From G963666705 sp963666705 (GTDB taxonomy: Bacteria > Pseudomonadota > Alphaproteobacteria > CADEGL01), in the NCBI GenBank assembly GCA_963666705.2, contig CAXXKO010000009.1, forward strand, positions 1-64,000: a stretch of DNA of 64,000 nucleotides, written 5' to 3'. Below are positions 53,862 through 63,170 of the stretch, in pieces. How positions within the stretch are numbered: the first letter of the stretch is position 1; each line of letters begins with the position of its first letter. The notes beneath the pieces are model-generated. The model saw nothing but the letters and a program-made list of their open reading frames with translations, was not told the origin of the DNA and searched no databases. A program made the position numbers and the translations under genes.

Positions 53862-55041
53862 GTGCCGACGAAGTAGCCGTCCAGGACCGTCTTGTAGATC
53901 GCCGCGAGGGCCTCGATCTCGCGTGCCGGAACACGCTCGTCGACTTGGTGCATGGTCTGGCCGACGAGGCCGAACTCCACCACCGGGCAATGGTCCTTGA
54001 AGAAGCGCGCGTCCGAGGTGCCGCCCGTGGTGGTGAGGGCCGGCCGGCGCCCGCAATGGGCCTCGATGGCGTCCGCGAGCAGCGCGCTGAGCGCCCCCGG
54101 CGGGGTCAGGAACGAGGTGGCATTCGACCGCGTCGCGAGCTCGTACCTGGCCCCCCGCGCCCCGGCCACCCGGTCGAGCCGGGCGCGCAGGAGGGTTTCC
54201 AGGGACTGAGGCGTGTGCAGGTCGTTGAAGCGGCTGTTGAAGGCGGCGCGGGCGGTGGCCGGGATCACGTTCATGGCCGGGTTGCCCACATCGACGGTGG
54301 TGATCTGGAGGATGGTGGGGTGGAAATGCTCCGTGCCCTCGTCGATGGGCTCGTCGGCGAGGGCGCTCAGCATGGCGGCCAGGTGGTGGACCGGGTTGTC
54401 GGCCAGGTGGGGATAGGCGGTGTGGCCCTGCTTGCCGCGCACGGTGATATGGCCATCGAGGTTGCCGCGGCGGCCGATCTTGACCATGTCGCCGAGCGCC
54501 TCGGGGTTGGTGGGCTCGCCGACGAGGCAGGCGTCGGGCGCCTCGCCCCGCGCCGCCAACGCCGCGAGCACCTTGCACGTGCCGTTGATCGAGGGGCCTT
54601 CCTCGTCATTGGTGATGAGCATGCTGATCGAGCCGCCGAAATCGGGGCCGCGCTCGGCCAGGAAGCGCGCGGCTGCGGCGGCGAAGGCGGCGACCGCCCC
54701 CTTCATGTCGGACGCCCCCCGGCCATAGAGGACACCGTCCTCGATTTGGGCGCCAAAGGGGTCGTGGCTCCAGGCGTCGCGATCGCCCACGGGCACCACG
54801 TCCGTGTGCCCGCCGAAGCAGAAATTGGGCCCCCGGGTGCCGACGCGGGCATAGAGGTTGTCCACGTCCGCCGTACCCTCCTCCGAGAAGGTCATGCGCT
54901 CGCAGCGGAAGCCGAGGGGACGTAACGCCGCCTCCAGCACGCCCAGCACGCCGCTATCCTCGGGCGTCACGCTGGGGCAGCGGATGAGCGCCTGGGCGAG
55001 TGCGACGGGGTCGGGCGGCGGCGGCCCGTTGGTGCCCGCCA

Positions 55042-55042
<1 letters not shown>
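53858..55042 (-). CDS. dapE: Succinyl-diaminopimelate desuccinylase
   Basis: The 394-aa zinc peptidase-fold enzyme releases succinate from N-succinyl-LL-diaminopimelate in lysine and peptidoglycan synthesis. Metal and catalytic blocks are CFGGHTDVVPVGD, YGRGASDMKGAVAAF, TNDEEGPSINGT and, at the end, GLVGQTMHQVDERV. Its start shares one base with the dapD stop. Length fits the family (about 375-395 aa). Confidence 0.95.
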
Positions 55043-55899
<857 letters not shown>

Positions 55900-55963
55900 G
55901 GCTTTTCCGTTCGCTGGTGGTGCCGAAATCGCGGCAGACCATGTGCCAGCCGCGCCCGGCCTG

Positions 55964-56662
55964 TCAACTCGCGGGGGGGCTTCCCCCCGCTTCCCGCGCC
56001 GCGAGCAGCGCTTCGAGCCAGACCACCAGATCGTCGGTCTCGTGATGGACGTGCGCGCCGTCGGACCCCTCGCTCGCCCAGTGGGCGTCGTTGCGCACCC
56101 AGACCGTGGTCATGCCGAGCTCGTGCGCCGGCAGCAGGTTGCGCGCGCTGTCCTCGACGAAGGCCGTGACCAGGGGGTCGAGCCGGTGGCGGGCGAGCAT
56201 CTCCCGGTACGGCCCGGGTGCTGGTTTGGGCACGTAGCCAGCGGCGGCGATGTCGAAGACGGCCTCGAAATGGTGGCTGATGCCGAGGCGGTCGGTCACG
56301 GCCCCGGCATGGCGTACCGAGCCGTTGGTGAAGATGAGCTTGCGCCCTTCCAGGCGATGGAGCGCGCCATCGAGCGCCGGGCTCGGCGGCACCGCCGAAT
56401 GATCGATATCGTGGCACCGGGCGAGGAAGACCTCGGGGTCCACCCCGTGGTTGTCCATGAGGCCGCGCAAGGTGGTGCCGTGGGCGTGGAAATAGGCCTT
56501 CTGGATCTCGTGCGCCCGCATCTCGCCGCACCCCACCACCTCGCGGATGAACGCCTTCATGCGCAGGTCGATCTGGGCGAACAGGTTGCACGAGGCGGGG
56601 TAGAGCGTGTTGTCCAGGTCGAAGACCCAGGCCTCCACATGGTCGAGGGGTGGCTGATTCAT
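55964..56662 (-). CDS. HAD-family pyrimidine 5'-nucleotidase-like phosphatase
   Basis: The 232-aa HAD hydrolase has motif I in WVFDLDNTLYPASCNLFAQ, motif II in LIFTNGSVRHA, a lysine in YVPKPAPGPYREML and motif IV in FVEDSARNLLPAHELG. The DLDNTLYP pattern and length match the SdnN/Phm8-type pyrimidine 5'-nucleotidases commonly found beside dapD in alphaproteobacteria. The ATG at 56662 is chosen because motif I follows after 13 residues. It is divergent from the EAL-protein gene. Confidence 0.88.
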   Translation of the reverse strand: MNQPPLDHVEAWVFDLDNTLYPASCNLFAQIDLRMKAFIREVVGCGEMRAHEIQKAYFHAHGTTLRGLMDNHGVDPEVFLARCHDIDHSAVPPSPALDGALHRLEGRKLIFTNGSVRHAGAVTDRLGISHHFEAVFDIAAAGYVPKPAPGPYREMLARHRLDPLVTAFVEDSARNLLPAHELGMTTVWVRNDAHWASEGSDGAHVHHETDDLVVWLEALLAAREAGGSPPAS

Positions 56663-56808
56663 GACACCCTGTCTCGCACGGGCGCCGATGCCGGGCAAGT
56701 CTTCGGTGACCGCGCAATGATATTTTAAGGTATCGCCCATAGGGTTGGCGGATGACTCGATCTTCATGCCCTCCACGCGGGGCCCGGACAGAGAAAGCGG
56801 GTAGGAAG

Positions 56809-58239
56809 ATGGCTTTGCCGTCCGCCAGATTGGTCGCCGTGCCCCCCTCCCGGGGAGAGGCGCCGGCCGGGCGCGCCGAAATCGCCGCGCGCGCCTTCGG
56901 CGCCGCCGACCTGCTCGTCGAGCTCGATTCCGGGCTCAGGATCGTGAGCGTGGCCGGGGCGGCGGACTCGCTCATCGGTCGCGACGCCGGGACGCTGGTC
57001 GGCCTGCCGGCGACCGAGCTCGTCTCGCCCCAGGACCGTCCCCAGTTGCTCGACGAGTTGCGCCAGGCCGGCGGCCCCAAACATCTCGGCGCCATGGTGG
57101 TGCGCCTGCGGCGGGCGGACGGGCTTGCGCCCCACGTCCGCCTCGCCGGCTACCGCCCGCCGGGCGCGGGCCGGTGCTGGCATTTGGCCTTCCGCCTCCA
57201 TAGTTGCTATCAGTGCCCGATGGCGGAGGCCGAGGGCATGGCCCCGCTGCGGCCGGGCGCCGGCGGGCCGGCCTCCGACATTCACCTGATGCAGCGCCGG
57301 CTCGAGGAATTCGCCCGTGAGATCGCCGACGGCGGGGACCGTCCCGGCGGTGGCACCGCGGATGCGGCCGGGGTCGGCAAGGCGCTCGTCTACGCCATCA
57401 ACCGCTACTGCGCCGACATGGGCGAGGCCTTCTCCGTCGCCCAGCTCTCCGCCGGGCTCGGTGAGCTGGCGGCGTCGGCGGCGGCCCGCGTGGGCGCCTA
57501 CCGCGCCACGGTGGCCGGAGGGGTGTTCGACACCGCCTTCCAGCCCATCGTCGACCTCGATGACGGCAGCACGCAGCATTACGAGGTGCTGGTCCGCTTC
57601 GAGCGCACGAAGCTCGACGTCTCGCCGTTCGAGTTCATCACCTTCGCCGAGCAGGTCGGCCTCATTCACGAGTTCGACCTCGCCATGTGCCGCAAGGTGC
57701 TCGAATTCCTGAGCGAGGAGAGAAACCAGGACGAGCGCTACATCCTGGCCGTCAACCTCTCCGCCGGCTCGCTCTCCGCGCCCGCCTTCGCCTCTTCCCT
57801 CGAGGCGCTGCTCGGCGAATACGAACAAGTGCGCGGCCAGCTCATGTTCGAGGTCACGGAATCGAGCAAGATCACCGACCTCCCGGCGGTCAACGCCTTC
57901 CTCCAGCGCCTGCGCCGCGCCGGCCACAAGGTCTGCCTCGACGATTTCGGCTCGGGCGCCGCCGCCTTCCAGTACCTGCGCGCCCTGCAGGTGGACGTGG
58001 TGAAGATCGACGGTGGTTACGTCAAGAACGCCTGCGCCACGCCCGAGGGCAAGCGCTTCCTCATGGCCATGGCGGGGCTGTTGCGCGAGCTCGGCATCAC
58101 CACCATCGCCGAGATGGTGGAGGACGAGAAGCATCTCGAGGTCATCAAGGAGTGCGGCTTCCGCTTCGGCCAGGGCTACCTCTTCGGCCGGCCCTCGGTG
58201 GATATCGACGCCTTCAGCGGCCCCGCGCCGGCGGTCTGA
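56809..58239 (+). CDS. EAL-domain cyclic-di-GMP phosphodiesterase with PAS-like N-terminus
   Basis: The 476-aa product has a PAS-like sensory region (about residues 30-130) and an EAL domain (residues 235-470). The signature is EVL rather than EAL (HYEVLVRFERTK), but the other catalytic residues are present: Asn in AVNLSAGSL, Glu in MFEVTESSK, Asp-Asp in CLDDFGSGAAAF, Lys in VVKIDGGY, Glu in TIAEMVEDEK and Gln in RFGQGYLFGRP. It probably hydrolyses c-di-GMP in the cytoplasm. There is no membrane segment. ATG at 56809 follows GTAGGAAG. Confidence 0.9.
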   Translation: MALPSARLVAVPPSRGEAPAGRAEIAARAFGAADLLVELDSGLRIVSVAGAADSLIGRDAGTLVGLPATELVSPQDRPQLLDELRQAGGPKHLGAMVVRLRRADGLAPHVRLAGYRPPGAGRCWHLAFRLHSCYQCPMAEAEGMAPLRPGAGGPASDIHLMQRRLEEFAREIADGGDRPGGGTADAAGVGKALVYAINRYCADMGEAFSVAQLSAGLGELAASAAARVGAYRATVAGGVFDTAFQPIVDLDDGSTQHYEVLVRFERTKLDVSPFEFITFAEQVGLIHEFDLAMCRKVLEFLSEERNQDERYILAVNLSAGSLSAPAFASSLEALLGEYEQVRGQLMFEVTESSKITDLPAVNAFLQRLRRAGHKVCLDDFGSGAAAFQYLRALQVDVVKIDGGYVKNACATPEGKRFLMAMAGLLRELGITTIAEMVEDEKHLEVIKECGFRFGQGYLFGRPSVDIDAFSGPAPAV

Positions 58240-58278
58240 GTGGGGCGTCGCCGATCGGCGGCGGATCGAAGATGCCCG

Positions 58279-58328
58279 CGGCCCTCAGCCGCCGTAGATC
58301 CCAGTTCGGCGGCCCTCAGCCGCCATAG
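58279..58328. repeat. Short tandem duplication at the argB 3' end
   Basis: GGCCCTCAGCCGCCGTAGAT and GGCCCTCAGCCGCCATAGAT lie 32 bp apart. The second copy includes the end of argB (YGG-stop on the minus strand). It is a slipped duplication of the gene's terminal codons. Confidence 0.7.
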
Positions 58329-59215
58329 ATCAATGTCCCGACGCCGCGCTCGGTGAAGACTTCGAGGAGGAGCGCGTGCGGCACGCGGCCGTCGATGATG
58401 ACGGCCGCCTCGACCGCGCCCTCGATGGCCGCGAGGCAAGTCTCGATCTTGGGGATCATGCCGCCCGTCGCCGTGCCCTCGGCCACGAGCGCCCGCGCCC
58501 GCGTCGCCGGCATGTCGTCGATCAGCGCGCCGTCGGCGTCGAGCACGCCCGCCACGTCGGTCAGGAGGTAGAAGCGCCTGGCGTTGAGGGCGGCCGCGAT
58601 CGCGCCGGCCGCGGTGTCGGCGTTGATGTTGTACGTCTGGCCCGCCTCGTCGATGGCGATGGGGGCGACCACGGGAATGACGTTCGACTTGGCGAACAGC
58701 TCGAGGATCTGCGGGTTGACCGCCTTCGGATAGCCGACGAAGCCGAGGTCGGGCGCGGCGCCCGCTCTGTCCCCCCCACGCTCGAGCTTCGCGGCCGTGA
58801 TCAGGTTGCCATCCTTGCCGCTCAGGCCCACGGCCACGCCGCCGACGGCATTGATTTCGGAGACGATCTGCTTGTTGATGGAGCCGGCGAGCACCATCTC
58901 CACCACCTCGACCGTGGCCGCGTCGGTCACGCGCAGGCCGTCTACGAACTCGCTTGTGATCTGGAGGCGCTCGAGCATGCGCCCGATCTGAGGGCCGCCG
59001 CCATGGACCACCACGGGATTGATGCCGACCTGCTTGAGCAGCACGATGTCGCGGGCGAAGCTCTCGGCGAGCTTGCCGTCGCCCATGGCGTTGCCGCCGA
59101 ACTTGATCACGAAGGTGGCGCCCGCGTATCGCCGCATGTAGGGCAGCGCTTCCGAGAGGGTGCGCGCGGTGCGCAGCCAGTGCTTGGTTTCGTTGATGTC
59201 CCGGGCAGTTGGCAT
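58316..59215 (-). CDS. argB: Acetylglutamate kinase
   Basis: The 299-aa enzyme phosphorylates N-acetylglutamate in arginine synthesis. Family blocks are VIKFGGNAMGD, VVVHGGGPQIGRMLERL, GLSGKDGNLITAAKLERG and NINADTAAGAIAAAL. EngB lies 11 bp upstream in the same direction, an arrangement common in alphaproteobacteria. The C-terminus LIYGG is typical. Confidence 0.95.
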   Translation of the reverse strand: MPTARDINETKHWLRTARTLSEALPYMRRYAGATFVIKFGGNAMGDGKLAESFARDIVLLKQVGINPVVVHGGGPQIGRMLERLQITSEFVDGLRVTDAATVEVVEMVLAGSINKQIVSEINAVGGVAVGLSGKDGNLITAAKLERGGDRAGAAPDLGFVGYPKAVNPQILELFAKSNVIPVVAPIAIDEAGQTYNINADTAAGAIAAALNARRFYLLTDVAGVLDADGALIDDMPATRARALVAEGTATGGMIPKIETCLAAIEGAVEAAVIIDGRVPHALLLEVFTERGVGTLIYGG

Positions 59216-59226
59216 GGCGCGGCACT

Positions 59227-59886
59227 CTATCCGAATGACCGCGGGGCCGCCAGCGCGGCGACGGCGGCGCGCAGCGCGTCGATGCCGGCTCCGTCGCGGG
59301 CGCTGGTGACCTCGATCCCGGGATGGGCCGCCGGGTGACTGGCGAGCTCGCGCGCGAGCGCCTCGAGGAGGGCGCCGAGGCCTGATTTGGGCACCTTGTC
59401 GGCCTTGGTCAGCACCACCTGGTAGGAGACGGCCGCCCTATCGAGCTCCGCCATCATGTCGAGGTCGCCGGGCTTGAGCCCGTGGCGCGCATCGACCAGC
59501 AGCATCAGGCGTCGCAGGTTGGCCCGCCCCCGCAGATAGTCGCGGACGAGGCGGGTCCAGGCCGTGACCTGGGTTCTGGACACCTGGGCATAGCCGTAGC
59601 CCGGCAGGTCGACCAGCACGATCCGCCCGCCCAGGTCGAAGAAGTTGATCTCCCGCGTGCGGCCGGGCGTGTTGGAGGTCCGGGCCAGGCTCTTGCGCCC
59701 GGTGAGCGCGTTGACCAGGCTCGACTTGCCAACGTTCGAGCGCCCGGCGAAGGCGACCTCGGGCAGGTCCACGGGCGGCAGGCCGTCGAGGCTCGTCACG
59801 CCGCGCAGGAAGGCGCATTCCTGGGCGAACAGCCAGCGGCCGAGCCTGATGGCCTCCACCTCGGGCGCTCTAGTACCCACTTTCAT
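59227..59886 (-). CDS. engB: Ribosome-biogenesis GTPase EngB/YsxC
   Basis: The 219-aa GTPase has G1 in FAGRSNVGKSSLVNA, G2 in SNTPGRTREINFF, G3 in LVDLPGYGYAQV and G4 in VLTKADKV. It assists assembly of the large ribosomal subunit. The start is uncertain: ATG at 59886 or 59901 would both lie inside the outer stem of the palindromic element (59870-60139), which therefore contributes the first 5-10 codons. The native start may have been displaced. Homologous sequence begins near APEVEAIRLGRWLF. Confidence 0.88.
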   Translation of the reverse strand: MKVGTRAPEVEAIRLGRWLFAQECAFLRGVTSLDGLPPVDLPEVAFAGRSNVGKSSLVNALTGRKSLARTSNTPGRTREINFFDLGGRIVLVDLPGYGYAQVSRTQVTAWTRLVRDYLRGRANLRRLMLLVDARHGLKPGDLDMMAELDRAAVSYQVVLTKADKVPKSGLGALLEALARELASHPAAHPGIEVTSARDGAGIDALRAAVAALAAPRSFG

Positions 59887-60139
59887 AATTCCGTGTTCCA
59901 TACGATCGCTTTTCCCATCTCCTCGGTAGGAGGGGGTGCGCCGGCGATGCCGGGGCATCGTCAAGCATCCCCGACGCCCCGAGGGGGCGGGAAAAGCGAC
60001 CCGTAGGGCGGCGCCCCGAGGCCCCCGGACGTCGTCGCGCGCCGCTTGTGATGCCCCGGCATCACGGCGCGCCACGCTCCTAGCCGGGAACCTCGGGGCG
60101 CCGTCGTATGGCACACGGAATTATGAAAGTGGGTACTAG
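59870..60139. repeat. Three-way-junction palindromic element 2
   Basis: The outer 36 bp (59870-59905) pair with 60104-60139 with one mismatch. Arm 1 pairs 59906-59926 with 59979-59999 (a few mismatches, mostly G-U) and holds the hairpin CGATGCC-GG-GGCATCG. Arm 2 pairs 60008-60028 with 60084-60104 and contains CCCCCGGACGTCGTCGC, the hairpin GTGATGCC-CC-GGCATCAC and TCCTAGCCGGG. The core equals that of element 1, but the outer stem is unrelated in sequence. It lies between engB and yidC and reaches into the engB start. Confidence 0.85.
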
Positions 60140-60188
60140 GGTCTTGCGTCATCCTTGCCCGTCGGGGAAAGGGGGTGCCGGGCCGCGC

Positions 60189-62171
60189 TCAACCCCTTTT
60201 TCTCTTCCGCCTCTGCCGCTTGCGCACCGGGCTCGCCTCTCCCTCGGCCGCATCCGGCTCGGCGGGCTTCTCGGCCTTCTTCGGCTTGTGGCTCGGGGCC
60301 GGCGGGGGCTCCGCCGGCGCCGCCGGCGGCGCCACCGTCCGCCCCATGATGCGCGCGAACAGGCCCTCGATGAGAGTCCTGGCCCCCGCCGCCGCCGACC
60401 GCGGCGCCGTCGCCCCCGGCGCGCCGACGGCCATGGCGCGCTTCATGATCACCCACTGCTGGGCGATCGAGAGGGTGTTGTTCCAGGCCCAGTAGATGAC
60501 GAGGCCCGAGGGGAAGCGCGCCAGGATGAAGGTGAAGATGATCGGCAGCATCATCATGATGCGCGCCTGCATGGGGTCCGCCGGCTGGGGATTGATCTTC
60601 TGCTGCAGGTACATGCTGCCCCCCATGATCAGGGGCCAGGCGCCGATCATGAGCATCTCGGGCGGCTGGAAGGGGATCAGGCCGAAGAGGTTGAAGATCG
60701 TCGTCGGATCGGCCGCCGAGAGGTCCACGATCCAGCCGAAGAACGGCGCGTGGCGCATCTCGATGGTGACGAACAGGACCTGGTAGAGGCAGAAGAAGAC
60801 CGGGATCTGGATCAGCATGGGCCAGCAGCCGGCCATGGGATTGGCCTTCTCGCGCTTGTAGAGCTCCATCATCTCCTGGTGGAGCTTCTGCTTGTCGTCG
60901 CCGAACTGCTCGCGCAACGCCGTCATCTTCGGCTGGAGCGCCTTCATGCGGCCCATGGCCCGGTAGGACTTGTTCGCCAGCGGGAAGAACAGGATCTTGA
61001 TCACCACCGTCAGGAGCAGGATGGCGACGCCGAAATTGCCGATCAGCTGATAGAAGAAGTCGAGCAGGTAGAAGAGCGGCTTGGCTAGGAAATAGAGCCA
61101 GCGGAAGCCCACCGCCCGGTCGAAGCGCGCAATGTTGTAGAGCTCGGCATAGTCGTCGAGCAGCTTGACCTCCTTGGCGCCGGCGAAGATCCGGCTGGTG
61201 GCCTCGGCGACCGCCCCGGGGGCGAGGACAGTGGCGTCCTGCCCGGTGAAATCCGCCTGGTATTTGTCCTTCTTGCCGTCGCCCGTATAGAGGAACTGGC
61301 CCCGCACGGGTATATCGGAGTCTGGAATCAGCGCCACCAGCCAGTACTTGTCGGTGATGCCGATCCAGCCGCCGGTGCCCTCGTAGGTGAATGACCCCTC
61401 GTCCTCTACATCCTCGTAGTCCTCCTCCTCCAGCACGTCCTGGAAGGCGCCGATCGGCCCCTCGTGCAGGATGTAGAAGCCGGAGATCGTGGGCGTGCCC
61501 CAGCGCGAGATGAGGGCGAAGGGGAAAAGCGTCACCGTCGAGGCGCCCGTGTTCACCACCCGCTGGGTGATGTGGAACATGTAGTCGCGGTCGATCTCGT
61601 AGATGCGGCTGAAGCGCAGCCCGGCCCCGTTGTCCCAGGTGAGGGTGAGAGGCGTGTCCGGGCGCAGGGCGCGGCCGTCGGCTTGCCACAAGGTGTCGGG
61701 GCCGGGCACGGCGGCGTCCGATCCCCGCGCCGGCGTCCAGCCCACCTCCGCGAAATAGGTGTTGGGCGCGCCGGCGGGCGAAAGCAGCACGATGGCCGGG
61801 CTTTCGGGGTCGGTCGTGAGCCGGTAGTCGGGCAGGACCAGGTCGTCGATGCGCCCGCCGCGGAGCGCGATCGATCCGCGCAAGCGCGGCGTGTCGATCC
61901 GCACCCGTGGCGACGCCGTGATCGCCGCCTCGCGGCTCTCCGCCATGCCCTCGGCCGAGCTTGCGGCCGGGGCCGTGCCGGACGCGGCCGGCGCGGCGCC
62001 TGGCGCCTGGGGGCGCACCGTGCCACCCGCGCCCGGGGCCGAGGCATCCTCCACCCTCTGGTCGGGCGCCCGGCGGTCGGGCGCCAAGCCGAACATCTCG
62101 GGCAGGAACTGGAAGCCGAGGATGATGACGAGCGAAGCCGCTATCGCGAGCAGAAGGTTTCTTTGATCCAT
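60189..62171 (-). CDS. yidC: Membrane protein insertase YidC
   Basis: The 660-aa product has an N-terminal span (MDQRNLLLAIAASLVIILGF), a large periplasmic domain (about residues 60-360, with a low-complexity Ala/Pro stretch early) and the conserved insertase core (FYQLIGNFGVAILLLTVVIK, NPMAGCWPMLIQIPVFFCLY, WPLIMGGSMYLQQKINPQP). The basic, Pro-rich C-terminal tail is about 70 aa. It lies in the standard rpmH-rnpA-yidD-yidC order. It is somewhat longer than typical alphaproteobacterial YidC (580-620 aa) because of the tail and linker. Confidence 0.95.
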   Translation of the reverse strand: MDQRNLLLAIAASLVIILGFQFLPEMFGLAPDRRAPDQRVEDASAPGAGGTVRPQAPGAAPAASGTAPAASSAEGMAESREAAITASPRVRIDTPRLRGSIALRGGRIDDLVLPDYRLTTDPESPAIVLLSPAGAPNTYFAEVGWTPARGSDAAVPGPDTLWQADGRALRPDTPLTLTWDNGAGLRFSRIYEIDRDYMFHITQRVVNTGASTVTLFPFALISRWGTPTISGFYILHEGPIGAFQDVLEEEDYEDVEDEGSFTYEGTGGWIGITDKYWLVALIPDSDIPVRGQFLYTGDGKKDKYQADFTGQDATVLAPGAVAEATSRIFAGAKEVKLLDDYAELYNIARFDRAVGFRWLYFLAKPLFYLLDFFYQLIGNFGVAILLLTVVIKILFFPLANKSYRAMGRMKALQPKMTALREQFGDDKQKLHQEMMELYKREKANPMAGCWPMLIQIPVFFCLYQVLFVTIEMRHAPFFGWIVDLSAADPTTIFNLFGLIPFQPPEMLMIGAWPLIMGGSMYLQQKINPQPADPMQARIMMMLPIIFTFILARFPSGLVIYWAWNNTLSIAQQWVIMKRAMAVGAPGATAPRSAAAGARTLIEGLFARIMGRTVAPPAAPAEPPPAPSHKPKKAEKPAEPDAAEGEASPVRKRQRRKRKRG

Positions 62172-62212
62172 GTCAGGCGGTGGCCCGCGTTCCTGGCGTG
62201 TGGTGGGCTGGG

Positions 62213-62467
62213 CTATTGGCGGCCGAGGGCGTGCCGGCGGGCCGGCTTCCCGGGCACCGGATCATAGCCCGAGCCGCCCCACGGATGGCAGCGCGCAATG
62301 CGCCATACCGCGAGCCCAGTGCCGCGCACCGCGCCGTGGCGCATGATCGCCTCCATGGCGTAGGCCGAGCAGGTCGGGTGATAGCGGCAGCTCCGCGGCA
62401 GGATCGGCGAGATGAATAGCCGATAGAGCCCGATCGCCCCCCGCAGGATAGCGCCGATGGGATTCAC
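62213..62467 (-). CDS. yidD: Membrane protein insertion efficiency factor YidD
   Basis: The 84-aa product has the invariant core LYRLFISPILPRSCRYHPTCS, AYAMEAIMRHGAVRGT and HPWGGSGYDPVP with its cysteines (CRYHPTC, RIARCHP). It aids YidC-dependent insertion. GTG at 62467 overlaps the rnpA stop (GTGA), so it is translationally coupled. The gene is 41 bp upstream of yidC. Confidence 0.93.
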   Translation of the reverse strand: MNPIGAILRGAIGLYRLFISPILPRSCRYHPTCSAYAMEAIMRHGAVRGTGLAVWRIARCHPWGGSGYDPVPGKPARRHALGRQ

Positions 62468-62856
62468 GCCCCGGCCCCGCCGCCGTCGCCCGGGCGATAG
62501 CAGCCCAGGCGCTCGAGTGCGGCCGCGAGGTCGCCCTTGAGCGCTTCGAAGGGCCGCCGAATGGTGCCGGCCCGGCCGATGACCACATAATCGCGGCCCG
62601 GTGCCGCGTGGGCCGGCATCACCGCGTCCGCCGCGGCGCGCAGGCGCCGGCGCGCCCGGTTGCGCGTGACGGAACCGCCCACCTTGCGGGTGACGGTGAA
62701 GCCGAGGCCGCATTCCGGCGCGCCCGGCCCGCATCCCGGCGCGCCCGCGGCGGGGGACGCCTGCAGAACGAGGCCGGGCATGGCTGATTTGTGCTGGCCG
62801 CGTGCGACTCTGAGGAATTCGGGGCGGCGCCTGAGGCGCCTAATGGACACCCGCAT
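62464..62856 (-). CDS. rnpA: Ribonuclease P protein component
   Basis: The 130-aa product has the RNR motif (GGSVTRNRARRRLRAAA) and the N-terminal basic helix (IRRLRRRPEFLRVA). It assists RNase P RNA in processing tRNA 5' ends. An insertion of about 15 residues rich in Gly, Pro and Cys (AGAPGCGPGAPECG) precedes the first core strand; at DNA level it contains a repeated GGCGCGCCCG. The start is 3 bp after rpmH. Confidence 0.92.
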   Translation of the reverse strand: MRVSIRRLRRRPEFLRVARGQHKSAMPGLVLQASPAAGAPGCGPGAPECGLGFTVTRKVGGSVTRNRARRRLRAAADAVMPAHAAPGRDYVVIGRAGTIRRPFEALKGDLAAALERLGCYRPGDGGGAGA

Positions 62857-62859
62857 CGG

Positions 62860-62994
62860 TCATGCCGAGAGGCGCTTGCGCCCCTTGGCACGGCGCCGCG
62901 CAAGCACGCGCCGTCCGGATGGCGTCGCCATCCGGGAGCGAAAGCCATGCCGGCGCTTGCGAACCTTCACGCTTGGCTGGAATGTTCGTTTCAA
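62860..62994 (-). CDS. rpmH: 50S ribosomal protein L34
   Basis: The 44-aa protein reads KRTFQPSVKVRKRRHGFRSR, MATPSGRRVLARRRAKGRKR and LSA, full length for L34. The initiation codon is TTG at 62994; no ATG or GTG lies in frame just upstream, and the residues after it align exactly with the usual MKRTFQPS. GGGAG 8 bp upstream may serve as ribosome site. It is the first gene of the rnpA-yidD-yidC run. Confidence 0.93.
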   Translation of the reverse strand: MKRTFQPSVKVRKRRHGFRSRMATPSGRRVLARRRAKGRKRLSA

Positions 62995-63170
62995 GAGAGA
63001 GCTCCCTGCCCCGAGGCGCTCGGTGTATAAGGGCTCGGGCGTACCAAGTCAATGCGCCGCCGCCCCGCCCGCGGCCCCGGGCCTCACGGCAAGGTGACTG
63101 GTTGTGTCGGAGGGGCGATGATACATACGGCTTCGACCCCTTTCTGGCGCCGCCGGCGCCCGAAGACGCG
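62995..63170. promoter_or_regulatory. Divergent promoter region rpmH / TVP38-family gene
   Basis: 176 bp separate the TTG of rpmH and the ATG of the membrane protein. Both promoters must lie here, but I see no clear -35/-10 pair. DnaA boxes, which mark this place in some other phyla, are absent. Confidence 0.4.
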
